From the NCBI GenBank assembly GCA_944378105.1, contig CALWGC010000033.1, positions 19,032-83,031 of the forward strand: 64,000 bases of DNA, in the 5' to 3' direction. This document shows, one piece after another, positions 8,545 through 17,611 of this stretch. Each line of letters opens with the position of its first letter. Position 1 is the first letter of the stretch. The notes beneath the pieces were generated by a model. That model was not told the DNA's origin. It searched no databases and saw only the letters and a program-made list of their open reading frames with translations. The stretch comes from an uncultured Clostridia bacterium (GTDB lineage Bacteria; Bacillota; Clostridia; Lachnospirales; Anaerotignaceae). Both the position numbers and the translations under genes were made by a program.

Positions 8545-9804
8545 ATGGTAACGGTAACAAAAGAGCGACTGCATTTGCTCTACCCAGCCTTTGCAGAACA
8601 AAAAGACTTTTATTTGGGCCGCATTACGGCGGTAGAAAAAGGCTTTTTGGCCCAGTTTGGCCAAAAGCCGGTGCGACTGTTTTCGGCCCCCGGCCGGACG
8701 GAAATTGGCGGCAACCATACGGACCACCAGCAAGGATGCGTGCTGGCGGCTTCGGTGGATTTGGACGTATTGGCGGCGGCAGCGCCCAATGGCACCACGG
8801 TGGTACGGGTGCTTTCGGAAGGCTATCCTTTAAGCGAAGTGGACTTGTCCGATTTATCGGTGAGAAAAGAAGAAGAAAACACCTCCGAAGCCTTGGTGCG
8901 GGGCATGGCCAAGGCCATGGAAGAGCGGGGTAAGCATATCCAAGGGTTTGACCTCTATGCCACCAGCAACGTGTTAAAAGGTTCCGGCCTCAGTTCTTCG
9001 GCCGCCTATGAAGTGTTGCTGGGGACGGTGATGAACGGGCTGTTTTGCGACGGGGTGTTTACCGATGTGGAAATTGCCCAAATGGGCCAGTTTGCCGAAA
9101 ACGTGTATTTTGGAAAACCCAGCGGCTTGATGGACCAGATGGCCTCCTCTGTGGGGAATATTGTGGCCATTGATTTTGCCGACAAGAAAAACCCACAGGT
9201 GCGCCGGGTGGACTTTGATTTTGAACAGACGGGGCACTGCCTTTGCATTGTGGATTCCGGCGCCGACCATGCCGATTTGACCGGTGCTTATAGCGCCATT
9301 CCAAAAGAAATGAAGGATGTGGCTGGCTTTTTTGGCAAAGAAGTGTTGCGGGAAGTGGACGAAGAGGCGTTTTTTGCCGCTTTGCCTCAGGTGAGACAGG
9401 CGACCGGCGACCGGGCCGTGCTGCGGGCGATCCATTTCTTTGCCGATAGCCGCAGAGCCCAACAGGAAGCGGAGGCCTTGGAACAGGGCGATTTTGACCA
9501 GTTTTTGCAACTGGTGTGCCAGTCTGGCCGGTCCTCCTTTCAATATCTGCAAAACATTTCCGTAGAAGGGGCCGTGGCCCATCAGGAAGTGGCGGTGGCG
9601 TTGGCCGTATGCGAAAAAGCCTTGGGCGGCAAGGGGGCCTTCCGTGTCCATGGCGGCGGCTTTGCCGGCACCATCATGGCCTTTGTGCCCCAGACGGATG
9701 TGGAAGGGTTTCAAAAGACCATGGAAGAAAGATTGGCCCCTGGCTGTTGCCATGTACTGCATATTCGTGCGGTAGGCGGCGTGGAAATTTGGATGGGAGA
9801 GTGA
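8545..9804 (+). CDS. galK: Galactokinase
   Basis: Phosphorylates galactose to galactose-1-phosphate, the first committed Leloir step. The 419-residue GHMP kinase shows the galactokinase signature GRTEIGGNHTDHQQG near 50, the ATP-binding loop VLKGSGLSSSAAYEV near 146, and a C-terminal GHMP motif VHGGGFAGTIMAF. A GGGGGGA site precedes ATG 8545. It starts an unbroken run galK-galE-galT-glk-galM with gaps of 6 bp or less or overlaps, so it is surely one transcript. Confidence 0.96.
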   Translation: MVTVTKERLHLLYPAFAEQKDFYLGRITAVEKGFLAQFGQKPVRLFSAPGRTEIGGNHTDHQQGCVLAASVDLDVLAAAAPNGTTVVRVLSEGYPLSEVDLSDLSVRKEEENTSEALVRGMAKAMEERGKHIQGFDLYATSNVLKGSGLSSSAAYEVLLGTVMNGLFCDGVFTDVEIAQMGQFAENVYFGKPSGLMDQMASSVGNIVAIDFADKKNPQVRRVDFDFEQTGHCLCIVDSGADHADLTGAYSAIPKEMKDVAGFFGKEVLREVDEEAFFAALPQVRQATGDRAVLRAIHFFADSRRAQQEAEALEQGDFDQFLQLVCQSGRSSFQYLQNISVEGAVAHQEVAVALAVCEKALGGKGAFRVHGGGFAGTIMAFVPQTDVEGFQKTMEERLAPGCCHVLHIRAVGGVEIWMGE

Positions 9805-9810
9805 GAAAAG

Positions 9811-10812
9811 ATGAAAATTCTGGTATTAGGCGGCGCCGGTTATATCGGCTCCCATACAGTTAAAGCATTGTGTGACAAAGGGGTACAGGTGGTGGTGGCC
9901 GATAATTTATTGACGGGACACAAAGAAGCCATTGACCCACGGGCCAAGTTTTATTTGGGCGATTTGCGAGACGGCGCCTTTTTGGACGATTTGTTTGCCC
10001 AAGAACAGGTGGACGGCGTGATTCATTTTGCCGCCTTTTCGTTGGTGGGCGAAAGCGTCTTTGAGCCCTTAAAATATTATGACAATAACGTCAACGGCAC
10101 GAGGGTGCTGTTGGAGAGCATGGTGAAGGCCGGTGTGAAACGGATTGTCTTTTCTTCCACCGCCGCCACCTATGGCGAGCCGGAGCGGGTGCCCATTTTG
10201 GAAAGCGACCGTACCTGCCCCACCAACCCTTACGGGGAAACGAAGTTGGCCATGGAAAAAATGTTCCATTGGTCGGCAAAGGCTTATGGCATTGAATTTG
10301 TATCGCTGCGGTATTTCAACGCCTGCGGCGCCGATGAAAGCGCTACAATTGGCGAAGCTCATCAGCCGGAAAGCCATTTGATTCCGCTGATTTTGCAAGT
10401 ACCCCTCAACAAACGCCCCCAGGTCAGCATCTTTGGCACCGATTACCCCACCAAAGACGGCACCTGTGTCCGGGACTATATCCATGTGACCGACTTGGCC
10501 CAGGCCCATATTTTGGCCATGGAATATTTGATGGGCGGCGGCAAAAGCGATATCTTTAATCTGGGTAATGGCGTGGGCTTTACGGTGCGAGAAGTCATTG
10601 AAACGGCCAGAAAAGTTACCGGTCACCCCATCCCCGCCGTGGAAGAAGGCCGACGGGCCGGAGACCCTGCCGTCCTCATCGCTTCCAGCCAAAAGGCCAA
10701 AGAGGTGCTGGGCTGGAACCCTTGCCATGACTCTTTGGAAGAAATCATTGCTTCTGCTTGGGCATGGCACAAGAGCCATCCCGATGGCTTTACAGAGGGG
10801 GCAGGCAAATGA
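9811..10812 (+). CDS. galE: UDP-glucose 4-epimerase
   Basis: NAD-dependent epimerase that interconverts UDP-galactose and UDP-glucose. 333 residues of the SDR extended type: Rossmann start LVLGGAGYIGSHTVKAL, catalytic pair in NPYGETK, FSSTAATYG, RYFNACGAD and DYIHVTDLA. The start lies 6 bp after galK and the stop overlaps galT (ATGA), so translation is coupled. Confidence 0.96.
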   Translation: MKILVLGGAGYIGSHTVKALCDKGVQVVVADNLLTGHKEAIDPRAKFYLGDLRDGAFLDDLFAQEQVDGVIHFAAFSLVGESVFEPLKYYDNNVNGTRVLLESMVKAGVKRIVFSSTAATYGEPERVPILESDRTCPTNPYGETKLAMEKMFHWSAKAYGIEFVSLRYFNACGADESATIGEAHQPESHLIPLILQVPLNKRPQVSIFGTDYPTKDGTCVRDYIHVTDLAQAHILAMEYLMGGGKSDIFNLGNGVGFTVREVIETARKVTGHPIPAVEEGRRAGDPAVLIASSQKAKEVLGWNPCHDSLEEIIASAWAWHKSHPDGFTEGAGK

Positions 10813-12299
10813 GAGAACAAGCACTCTATGCCCTGGCCCGCTATGGCGTAAAAACTGGGCTAATCATGGAAAGCGACGTGCCCTTTGTGTTGAACCGGTT
10901 TTTGGCGGTGCTGGGCTTAGATGGTCTCACAGAAGAAGACCAGGGAAAGGACATGGCCTTGAAAGAAGCGTTAGGAATTTTGCTGGATGATGCGGCGGCC
11001 CGCGGTGTCATGGAAAACACCATCACCCACCGGGATTTGCTGGACACAGCCCTTATGGGCGAAATGACGCCCTTTCCCAGTACCGTGATTTTGGCCTTTG
11101 AGGAACTCTATCACGAGGACCCCAAAAAAGCCACCGACTGGTTTTATGATTTTTGCCAAAACACCGACTATATCCGCCGTTACCGCATCGCAAAAGATGT
11201 GAAATGGCAGACCAAAACGGCTTATGGCGACTTGGATATTACCATCAATCTCTCCAAACCGGAAAAAGACCCCAAGGCCATTGCAGCGGCCAAAACGGCG
11301 CCCCAAACCGGGTACCCCAAATGTATGCTCTGCCGGGAAAACGAAGGCTATGCCGGGCGCATCAACCATCCGGCCAGACAAAACCATCGGGTCATCCCCA
11401 TTACCATCGACGGCAAAGACTGGTTTTTCCAGTATTCGCCGTATGTCTATTATAACGAGCACTGCATCGCCTTCAACGGCGACCATGTGCCCATGAAAAT
11501 CGACCGCAGTACCTTTTTAAAAATGCTGGATTTTGTGGAGATTTTCCCCCATTATTTCATCGGCTCCAATGCCGACTTGCCCATTGTGGGCGGCTCCATT
11601 TTAAGCCACGACCATTTCCAAGGCGGCCATTATACCTTTGCCATGGAAAAGGCACCCATCCAAAAACCGGTGACCTTTGCAAAATTTCCAACCGTGACCG
11701 GCGGTATCGTCCATTGGCCCATGTCGGTTTTGCGGCTCCAAAGTAAAAACCGGGCCGATTTGGTGGATTTGGCCGATGAAATTTTGCAACATTGGAGAAC
11801 CTATACCGATGAAGCAGCATTTATTTTCGCCGAAACCGACGGCGAACCCCATAACACCATCACCCCCATCGCCCGCAAAAAAGGCGACATGTGGGAGCTG
11901 GATTTGGTGCTGCGCAATAACATCACCACGGACGAGCACCCCTTGGGCGTGTACCATCCCCATGAAGAGCTCCATCACATCAAAAAAGAAAACATCGGCT
12001 TGATTGAAGTGATGGGCCTGGCGGTGCTGCCGGCCCGGCTGAAGGAGGAATTGCAGGCCGTCAAAGAAGGCATCCTTTCTGGGGCCGACTTGACGAAGGA
12101 TAGCCGCACGGAAAAACATGCCGCCTGGGCGGCCGCCTTTGCGGGCCGGGTGACGGCAGAAAATGCCGACAGAGTGATACAAGAAGAAGTGGGCCTGGTG
12201 TTTTCCAAGGTGTTGGAAGATGCCGGCGTTTATAAACAAACGGCCGAGGGGCAGGCAGCGTTTTTGCGCTTTGTGGCCTCCTGCGGCGGAAAGGCGTAA
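10809..12299 (+). CDS. galT: UDP-glucose-hexose-1-phosphate uridylyltransferase (Firmicutes type)
   Basis: Transfers UMP between UDP-glucose and galactose-1-phosphate. The 496-residue protein is the longer GalT class of Bacillota rather than the ~350-residue enteric type; recognisable stretches include PKCMLCRENEGYAGR, NHRVIPI, YNEHCIAF, GSILSHDHFQGGHY and EDHPLGVYH-like TTDEHPLGVYHPHEELHH. The start is the ATG inside the galE stop with an AGAGGGGGC site; upstream in-frame starts lie within galE and are rejected. Confidence 0.95.
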   Translation: MREQALYALARYGVKTGLIMESDVPFVLNRFLAVLGLDGLTEEDQGKDMALKEALGILLDDAAARGVMENTITHRDLLDTALMGEMTPFPSTVILAFEELYHEDPKKATDWFYDFCQNTDYIRRYRIAKDVKWQTKTAYGDLDITINLSKPEKDPKAIAAAKTAPQTGYPKCMLCRENEGYAGRINHPARQNHRVIPITIDGKDWFFQYSPYVYYNEHCIAFNGDHVPMKIDRSTFLKMLDFVEIFPHYFIGSNADLPIVGGSILSHDHFQGGHYTFAMEKAPIQKPVTFAKFPTVTGGIVHWPMSVLRLQSKNRADLVDLADEILQHWRTYTDEAAFIFAETDGEPHNTITPIARKKGDMWELDLVLRNNITTDEHPLGVYHPHEELHHIKKENIGLIEVMGLAVLPARLKEELQAVKEGILSGADLTKDSRTEKHAAWAAAFAGRVTAENADRVIQEEVGLVFSKVLEDAGVYKQTAEGQAAFLRFVASCGGKA

Positions 12300-12302
12300 C
12301 GT

Positions 12303-13253
12303 ATGACAAAACAAGGCGCATTTGGTGTGGACGTGGGCGGCACCAGTATCAAAATTGGGCTGTTTGCTTCCGACGGCACACTGGAAGAAAAATGGCAGAT
12401 CAAAACAGATACCAGCGAAAACGGCAAACACATTTTGCCGGACATTGCTTCGTTTTTGGCAAAACAAATGGACGAGCGCAGGCTTTCGCCGGAAGAGATG
12501 GAAGGCGTTGGCATTGGCGTGCCGGGGCCGGTGGATGAACGGGGCCTGGTGCGGGGCTGTGTCAATTTGGGCTGGGGCCATGTGGAACTGGTCCAAGAAA
12601 TGGAAGCCCTTTGCGGCATGAAAGTAAAAGCCAGTAACGACGCCAATGTGGCGGCCTTGGGAGAACTTTATGCCGGCAGCGGCAAAGGCTATGATAGCCT
12701 GGTCTTGGTCACCCTTGGCACCGGCATTGGCGGCGGCATTGTGGTGAATGGAAAAATTTTGCAAGGCGCTGTGGGTAGCGGCGGCGAAATTGGCCATATC
12801 ACCATCCATCCTAAGGAAACGAGGGTCTGCACCTGTGGCAAAAAAGGCTGTCTGGAGCAATACGCTTCGGCCACGGCCATGGTCCATTGGGCCAAACACC
12901 TGCTGCAAAAAGAAGACACCCCTTCTGTCTTACGGCAAGGGGAAGTGACAGCCAAAACCATTTTGGAAGCGGCCAAAAGCGGCGATGCACTGGCTCTTCG
13001 GGTGGTGGATATCATGACGGAGGCTTTGGGGCTGGGGCTTGCCAATGTGGCGGCCGTCTGCGACCCTCAACTGATTTTGATTGGCGGCGGCGTATCGGCG
13101 GCCGGGGCCTTTTTGACCGACCGCATTACGGCGCATTACAAACAATATGCCTTCCCGGCCACGAAAGAAACGCCCATTCGTACGGCGGCCTTGGGCAATG
13201 ACGCCGGTATGGTGGGGGCGGCCTTCTTACTTTTGGGGGAGGTGTCCCGATGA
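12303..13253 (+). CDS. ROK-family glucokinase
   Basis: Phosphorylates free glucose to glucose-6-phosphate, which is useful where the Mgl importer also brings in glucose. 316 residues with ROK features: phosphate loop GVDVGGTSIKIGLF, GVPGPVDERG, ASNDANVAALGE, LGTGIGGGIVVNG and the zinc motif CTCGKKGCLEQYAS. It sits 3 bp after galT and overlaps galM, so its presence inside the gal operon suggests coordinated use of galactose- and glucose-derived carbon. The role as glucokinase rather than another ROK sugar kinase is inferred from family motifs. Confidence 0.9.
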   Translation: MTKQGAFGVDVGGTSIKIGLFASDGTLEEKWQIKTDTSENGKHILPDIASFLAKQMDERRLSPEEMEGVGIGVPGPVDERGLVRGCVNLGWGHVELVQEMEALCGMKVKASNDANVAALGELYAGSGKGYDSLVLVTLGTGIGGGIVVNGKILQGAVGSGGEIGHITIHPKETRVCTCGKKGCLEQYASATAMVHWAKHLLQKEDTPSVLRQGEVTAKTILEAAKSGDALALRVVDIMTEALGLGLANVAAVCDPQLILIGGGVSAAGAFLTDRITAHYKQYAFPATKETPIRTAALGNDAGMVGAAFLLLGEVSR

Positions 13254-14278
13254 AAAAAGAAGCCTTTGGATATACCAAAAACGGCCAAGAGGTTGAAAAA
13301 TATACGATTCAAAGCCCCGGCGGACTTTCCACCTCCATCCTCACCTATGGAGCTATCCTCCAAAGCTTCCTTTTGCCTTCCGGCCGGGATGTGGTGCTGG
13401 GGCACGATACTATGGAAGACTATGAACGGCAGGATAAATACCTGGGGGCCGTGGTGGGCCGGGTGGCCAATCGCATTGGCGGCGGTCGGTTTACGTTAAA
13501 CGGAAAAGACTATGTGCTTTGCCAAAACAATGGCCCAAACCATCTCCATGGCGGGCTGGTGGGCTTTGACAAAAAAGTGTGGCAGGCCAAAACAGAGGGA
13601 GAAACGCTGGTGCTCTCTTGCGAAAGTGCCGACGGGGAAGAGGGTTACCCCGGGAAGATGGACGTGACGGTGCGGTATTGGTTTTCCGAGGACGACACGC
13701 TTTGGATTGATTATACAGCCAAAAGCGATGCTGATACCTTGGTGAACCTCACCAATCACACCTATTTTAATCTGGAAGGCCATGGGGCCGGCAGTATTTT
13801 GAACCATACCCTGTGGATGGACAGCGACGCTTTTACGGAAAACGACGAATTTAGCTGCCCCACCGGGCGCATCTTGCCGGTGGAAGGGACGGCCATGGAC
13901 TTTCGAAATCCAAAGCCATTGGGACAGGACATCGACCGGAACGAGGAACAAATTCGCCGGGGCAATGGATATGACCATAATTTTGTGCTGAGAAACCCCT
14001 CTTTGACAGAGCCTTTTGCCAAGGTGCAATCTGGCGGTGTGACGTTGACGGCTTTCACCACCCAGCCGGGGGTGCAGCTTTATACGGGAAACTTCCTGGA
14101 CGGCGTGGTGGCGGGAAAAGGCGGGGCCTGCTATGAAAAGCGCAGCGGCTTTTGCCTGGAAACCCAAGGATTTCCCGATGCCATCCATCATCCACACTTT
14201 CCTTCGCCAGTGCTGAAAGCCGGGGAAGGGTATCATCAGAAAACGGGCTATCGCCTGACAGAAGAAAGTCAAGCATAA
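13250..14278 (+). CDS. galM: Aldose 1-epimerase (mutarotase)
   Basis: Interconverts alpha and beta galactose so that galactokinase receives its anomer. 342 residues with GRVANRIGGGRF, NGPNHLHGG (active-site His), NLTNHTYFNL (second conserved His), and NFLDG near the C-terminus. ATGA overlap with the kinase upstream; last gene of the operon, followed by a strong terminator. Confidence 0.95.
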   Translation: MKKEAFGYTKNGQEVEKYTIQSPGGLSTSILTYGAILQSFLLPSGRDVVLGHDTMEDYERQDKYLGAVVGRVANRIGGGRFTLNGKDYVLCQNNGPNHLHGGLVGFDKKVWQAKTEGETLVLSCESADGEEGYPGKMDVTVRYWFSEDDTLWIDYTAKSDADTLVNLTNHTYFNLEGHGAGSILNHTLWMDSDAFTENDEFSCPTGRILPVEGTAMDFRNPKPLGQDIDRNEEQIRRGNGYDHNFVLRNPSLTEPFAKVQSGGVTLTAFTTQPGVQLYTGNFLDGVVAGKGGACYEKRSGFCLETQGFPDAIHHPHFPSPVLKAGEGYHQKTGYRLTEESQA

Positions 14279-14296
14279 GAAGCAAAACATCTTTGG

Positions 14297-14322
14297 GCGC
14301 CGAGAACATCGGCGCTTTTTTG
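14297..14322 (+). terminator. Rho-independent terminator of the gal operon
   Basis: GCGCCGA / TCGGCGC stem with a 5-nt loop followed by a run of T. Confidence 0.9.
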
Positions 14323-14401
14323 TTTCTGTTTTTTGGGGTCAGGGCTTTGGCGGCATGGATTTTTCCTTCTGGAATATATTAAAACAGGAGGTGGAATGGA
14401 T

Positions 14402-15028
14402 ATGAAAATTGTATACTTTGGAACGAAACAAAAAAAGCCGGCCCGAAAGAGCGGCCGGGAAAAAACAAAGGAACAGCGGATTCGTCAAGCGCTGAAAGCA
14501 AAAATTGGCCGGAAATGTTTTCTTTATGGCGGGGCGCTGGTGCTGTTATTGGCCTGTGCATTGTTGTTGGAGCCTGGGGCCAGGATGGTATTTCAAACGG
14601 CATCTGGCGGGGAGCGAAAACTACCCATCTATTGTGTGCAGACGGAGGAGCCAAAAATTGCCATATCCTTCGATGCCGCCTGGGGCGCCGATGATACCGA
14701 TACATTGCTGCAAATTTTAGAGGAATATAACGCCCCTGCCACGTTTTTCCTCTGCGGCTATTGGGTGGATAAATACCCGGAAGAGGTGCAAAAAATTGCT
14801 GCCGCAGGCCACACCTTGGGCAACCATTCTTCCACCCACCCACATATGAATAGTCTCTCTTCCGAGCAAATTCAAAAAGAGTTGGCCGAATGCCATGAAA
14901 AAGTAAAGGCCCTGACCGGCCAGGAAATGGAGCTGTTTCGTCCACCCTTTGGGGAGTATAACAACAACGTCATCGAAACGGCCGCTTCCGCCGGCTATTT
15001 CACCATCCAATGGGATGTGGATGCATAG
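14402..15028 (+). CDS. Sporulation-type polysaccharide deacetylase, 5' segment (interrupted gene)
   Basis: Encodes residues 1-207 of a NodB-domain deacetylase, then one foreign codon and a stop. A cationic N-terminus and one membrane segment (~41-56) precede the domain: ISFDAAWG (metal/catalytic Asp ~91), NHSSTH (zinc His ~142 and ~146) and FRPPFGEYNNN. It breaks off in the middle of the expected WDVDSLDW motif, so the product lacks the last catalytic motifs. The missing part is found in register at 17815-18078. The FDAAWG variant of the first motif resembles PdaB-like sporulation deacetylases of Clostridia, so a cortex or spore-wall role is inferred. ATG 14402 is chosen over 14396 because AGGAGG ends 10 bp before it. 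Confidence 0.88.
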   Translation: MKIVYFGTKQKKPARKSGREKTKEQRIRQALKAKIGRKCFLYGGALVLLLACALLLEPGARMVFQTASGGERKLPIYCVQTEEPKIAISFDAAWGADDTDTLLQILEEYNAPATFFLCGYWVDKYPEEVQKIAAAGHTLGNHSSTHPHMNSLSSEQIQKELAECHEKVKALTGQEMELFRPPFGEYNNNVIETAASAGYFTIQWDVDA

Positions 15029-15042
15029 GAAACAAAAAGAAA
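15019..15042 (+). other. Left attachment site: core GGAT plus internal arm
   Basis: Core GGAT at 15019-15022, 8-bp spacer, then arm AACAAAAAGAAA at 15031-15042. Host-side half-arm CCAAT lies at 15007-15011, 7 bp from the core. Confidence 0.75.
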
Positions 15043-15107
15043 GGAGTGCGGTTGTTTTACTTTCTCAAAAACATCCATCCAAACAAGAGAAGCACGAAAA
15101 AAACGGG

Positions 15108-15147
15108 AAAAAAGCGCCAGAGGCTGCGGGGCCTAGGGCGCTTTTTT
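15108..15147 (-). terminator. Bidirectional terminator at the recombinase 3' end
   Basis: AAAAAAGCGCC and GGCGCTTTTTT pair across an 18-nt loop. The right arm overlaps the last codons of the recombinase. It ends recombinase transcription and, read on the plus strand, would also stop read-through from the split deacetylase into the recombinase antisense. Confidence 0.8.
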
Positions 15148-16560
15148 GATGTCCTTCCAATGGAGGGTAATGGTTTGGGGGGCGAGGGTCACTTGCTGTA
15201 ACAGGCAAGCGGCCACCATATGTTTTTCTTCTAAGGACAGCAGGGCAAACTTTGGGGGCGGCAAAAGGATGGTTTCTTTCGTTTCCAGGGCGGCCTTTTG
15301 TTTCAAAAGGGCATCCAGACGGGGATGGATGGCGGCAGCCACCGCAGGGGGCGCGCTTTCCAGGGCCGAAAGAAGGCCATTGATTTTTTCTTCCAGTTGT
15401 CCTTTTTCCGTTTCCCTTTCCCAAAGGGCCTGGGGCGGGGGCAGGGGAATGGTGTCGATTCTTTTTTGTAAAGCATCTTCCACCACCGCCTCCACTTCCG
15501 ACACCCGGTGGGTTTGGCGCACCGGGCAGCAATGGTGCAGATAGCGGCCGCTGCAAACAAAATAAGCTACGTTTCCTTGGGCGCAGTGACTATGCCGCAC
15601 CGAAACGGAATGGCCGCAATGGTCGCAGCGGATAAGCCCGGTCAAAAAGGAATATTGGCCGCGGCCGCTGCGGCGGGTGGTGCGGTTTTGCTCCAGTTTT
15701 TGCTGGCAGGCCAAAAAAAGGGCGCTGGGGATGAGGCCTTCCTGGTGGGCGATGGAAAGAGCCGGGGACGACGTTTGTTTTCCCGCCAGGAGGCAGCCGT
15801 GGAGGCCGTCGAAGGCATCGGGCGGTTGTAAGAGCTGGACGCCCTGTTTGGCATAATAAGCATAGATGGCACTGTCGGCCTTGACATAGACGGGGGAGCG
15901 CAGGAGGGAAGATAGGCGGGCATTGGAAAACGGGGGCGCCTTTGCGCCCAGCTCTTCTTGCAGAAAGTGGCGCAGATCGGCCAGGGAAGTCTGGGGCAGG
16001 GCATAACGGAAAAAGAGCTGCTCCACCAAGGCCAGCTCCTCTTTTTGGGGGGCATAGACGGTGATGGCGCGGCCGTCTTTTTGGATGCGGCAAAGGCGAA
16101 AGCCAAAGGGCGCCGGGCCGCCGCCAATGGCGCCGGAAGAAAGACGGGCATAATAGTTGTCCCGCACCCGCTGGGCAATGGTTTCCCGCTCCAGCTGGGC
16201 AAAGACGGCAATGATATAAAGCATGGCCCGTCCCATGGGGGAGGCCGTGTCAAATTTCTCGGTGGCAGAAACAAAGGAGATGTGCTTTTCTTCCAATTTA
16301 GCAATAAAATCGGCAAAATCCAACAAAGAACGGCTGATCCGGTCCAGGCGGTAAACGATGACCTTTGTGATGGGCAGGCGGTCCAAGTCGTTCATCAGGG
16401 CCAAAAACGCCGGCCGGTCCGTGTTTTTGCCGCTAAAGCCCCGGTCGGCATAAAGCTTAATTTCCCCTTCGCCGGCTTCCCGGCGGCAAAATTCGGCTTG
16501 GGTTTCCATGCTGATGCTGTCTTTTTTTTCTAAGGATTGACGGGTATAGATGGCAATCAT
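15133..16560 (-). CDS. Large serine recombinase (SpoIVCA/phage integrase-like)
   Basis: 475-residue site-specific recombinase that should excise or integrate the surrounding element. The N-terminal resolvase domain begins MIAIYTRQS, giving nucleophile Ser9, and has YRLDRISRS with the catalytic arginines and MGRAMLYIIAVFAQLERE. A recombinase domain (~165-270) follows, with GGGPAPFGF, then a zinc-ribbon CDHCGH..C and a C-terminal coiled coil. The length and order match large serine integrases and SpoIVCA, the recombinase that excises skin from sigK. It is divergent from the rest of the element and faces the left end. No separate directionality factor is obvious, unless the 52-residue protein serves as one. 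Confidence 0.93.
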   Translation of the reverse strand: MIAIYTRQSLEKKDSISMETQAEFCRREAGEGEIKLYADRGFSGKNTDRPAFLALMNDLDRLPITKVIVYRLDRISRSLLDFADFIAKLEEKHISFVSATEKFDTASPMGRAMLYIIAVFAQLERETIAQRVRDNYYARLSSGAIGGGPAPFGFRLCRIQKDGRAITVYAPQKEELALVEQLFFRYALPQTSLADLRHFLQEELGAKAPPFSNARLSSLLRSPVYVKADSAIYAYYAKQGVQLLQPPDAFDGLHGCLLAGKQTSSPALSIAHQEGLIPSALFLACQQKLEQNRTTRRSGRGQYSFLTGLIRCDHCGHSVSVRHSHCAQGNVAYFVCSGRYLHHCCPVRQTHRVSEVEAVVEDALQKRIDTIPLPPPQALWERETEKGQLEEKINGLLSALESAPPAVAAAIHPRLDALLKQKAALETKETILLPPPKFALLSLEEKHMVAACLLQQVTLAPQTITLHWKDIKKAP

Positions 16561-16618
16561 ATTTTGGTCTCTTTCACATAGTTTGTATCACTATATGCAA
16601 GTACAAGGAGGAATAACG

Positions 16619-16777
16619 ATGAAACCCTATCGGCTTTTGGAAAAAACGGAACCCCTCAAGACCGAGGAAGCGGCCCAGGCCTTGTCCCAGGCCCAGGCCG
16701 TGCTCTCTTATTTTTCGACACGGCAGCAAAAAAAGCAAGAATTTTGTCACAAAAAAGCCGAAAATCACATAGGATAG
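16619..16777 (+). CDS. 52-residue element-encoded protein, possible excision factor
   Basis: A perfect AAGGAGG site 7 bp before ATG 16619 supports translation. The 52-residue product is hydrophilic, with EEAAQALSQAQAVLSYF followed by a basic, Gln/Lys-rich tail; no membrane segment, so it is not a holin. It lies between the recombinase and the amidase and is the only other protein in the element, which makes it the natural candidate for a recombination directionality factor. That role is inference only; no family recognised. Confidence 0.7.
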   Translation: MKPYRLLEKTEPLKTEEAAQALSQAQAVLSYFSTRQQKKQEFCHKKAENHIG

Positions 16778-16799
16778 AAAAAAAGAAAGGAGTATTGCT

Positions 16800-17606
16800 A
16801 TGAAAATCTGGATTGATGCCGGCCACGGCGGAACGGACAGCGGCGCTTATGCCGGCGGCGTGGCGGAAAAAGAAGTGACCCTTTCCATCTGTCTCTATCT
16901 GGAGGCACGTCTGGAACAGGCGGGGATGACGGTGGAAATGACCCGGCGCACCGATGTTTATGAAAGCGTGATGGCCCGGGCGGCCATGGCCAATGATTGG
17001 AATGGGGATCTGTTTGTTTCCGTCCATGCCAATGCGGCGCAATCGACGGCGGCCACGGGCACCGAAGTGCTTTCCTATGATTTGGACGGCGCAAGCGGAC
17101 GCTTGGCGGCAGATATCGTGCAGGCCATTGCAAGCCAGCTGGGGTTAAAAAACAGGGGGGTAAAGGTGCGGCGGGATTTAGCCGTCATCAACGCCACCAA
17201 TATGCCGGCGGTATTGGTGGAAACGGCGTTTTTGACCAATGCGTCCGACCGGGCCTTATTGACCGGGCAGCCCAAGGCCTTTGCCGACGCCATTGCAGCA
17301 GGTATTTTTCAATATTTGGGATGGGAGGAACCAGAAATGGAAAAACGGTATCAAACCTTGGCGCAAATCCCCACCTGGGCCCAGCTAACCATCGAAAAGC
17401 TGTTGGCGCGGGATGTCTTTGCCGACGACAACCAGTTGGATTTGAGTTTGGATATGGTGCGGATGTTTGTGTTGTTAGACCGGTATGGCGTATTGCAGGT
17501 ACCGCCACTTTCTGCAACAGCGCAGGCCAAAGCCGCCATGGAAGAAGCCCAGGCCGCCTATGAAAAGGCCAAAGCCGCCTGGGAACTGTTACAAGAAGCA
17601 AAATAA
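16800..17606 (+). CDS. N-acetylmuramoyl-L-alanine amidase (Amidase_3)
   Basis: Cleaves the amide bond between muramic acid and the peptide stem. 268 residues: Amidase_3 domain at ~1-175 with zinc ligands His9 (DAGHGG), Glu23 (AEKEVTL) and His76 (SVHANA) and catalytic Glu141 (VETAFLTN), then a ~95-residue tail with IPTWAQLTIEKLLARDVF and an Ala/Lys/Glu-rich helical end. There is no signal peptide, which is endolysin-like and suggests phage ancestry. AAAGGAG lies 7 bp before the ATG. In spores, a CwlD amidase and a PdaA deacetylase act together on cortex muramic acid, so an amidase inside a deacetylase gene is suggestive, though function here is unproven. Confidence 0.93.
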   Translation: MKIWIDAGHGGTDSGAYAGGVAEKEVTLSICLYLEARLEQAGMTVEMTRRTDVYESVMARAAMANDWNGDLFVSVHANAAQSTAATGTEVLSYDLDGASGRLAADIVQAIASQLGLKNRGVKVRRDLAVINATNMPAVLVETAFLTNASDRALLTGQPKAFADAIAAGIFQYLGWEEPEMEKRYQTLAQIPTWAQLTIEKLLARDVFADDNQLDLSLDMVRMFVLLDRYGVLQVPPLSATAQAKAAMEEAQAAYEKAKAAWELLQEAK

Positions 17607-17611
17607 GAAGC

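Noticed and set aside
11601..12908. 435-residue open frame opposite galT and the glucokinase
   Set aside because: It is a shadow created by codon bias; no motifs and no ribosome site. The same applies to long antisense frames at 41925-43055, 46734-47768 and 48479-49903.
16561..16618. SigK or SigE promoters between the recombinase and the small element gene
   Set aside because: CATAGTTTG and GATACAAAC only partly match the -10 consensus, and no fitting -35 was found. Worth testing by transcript mapping but not supportable from sequence.
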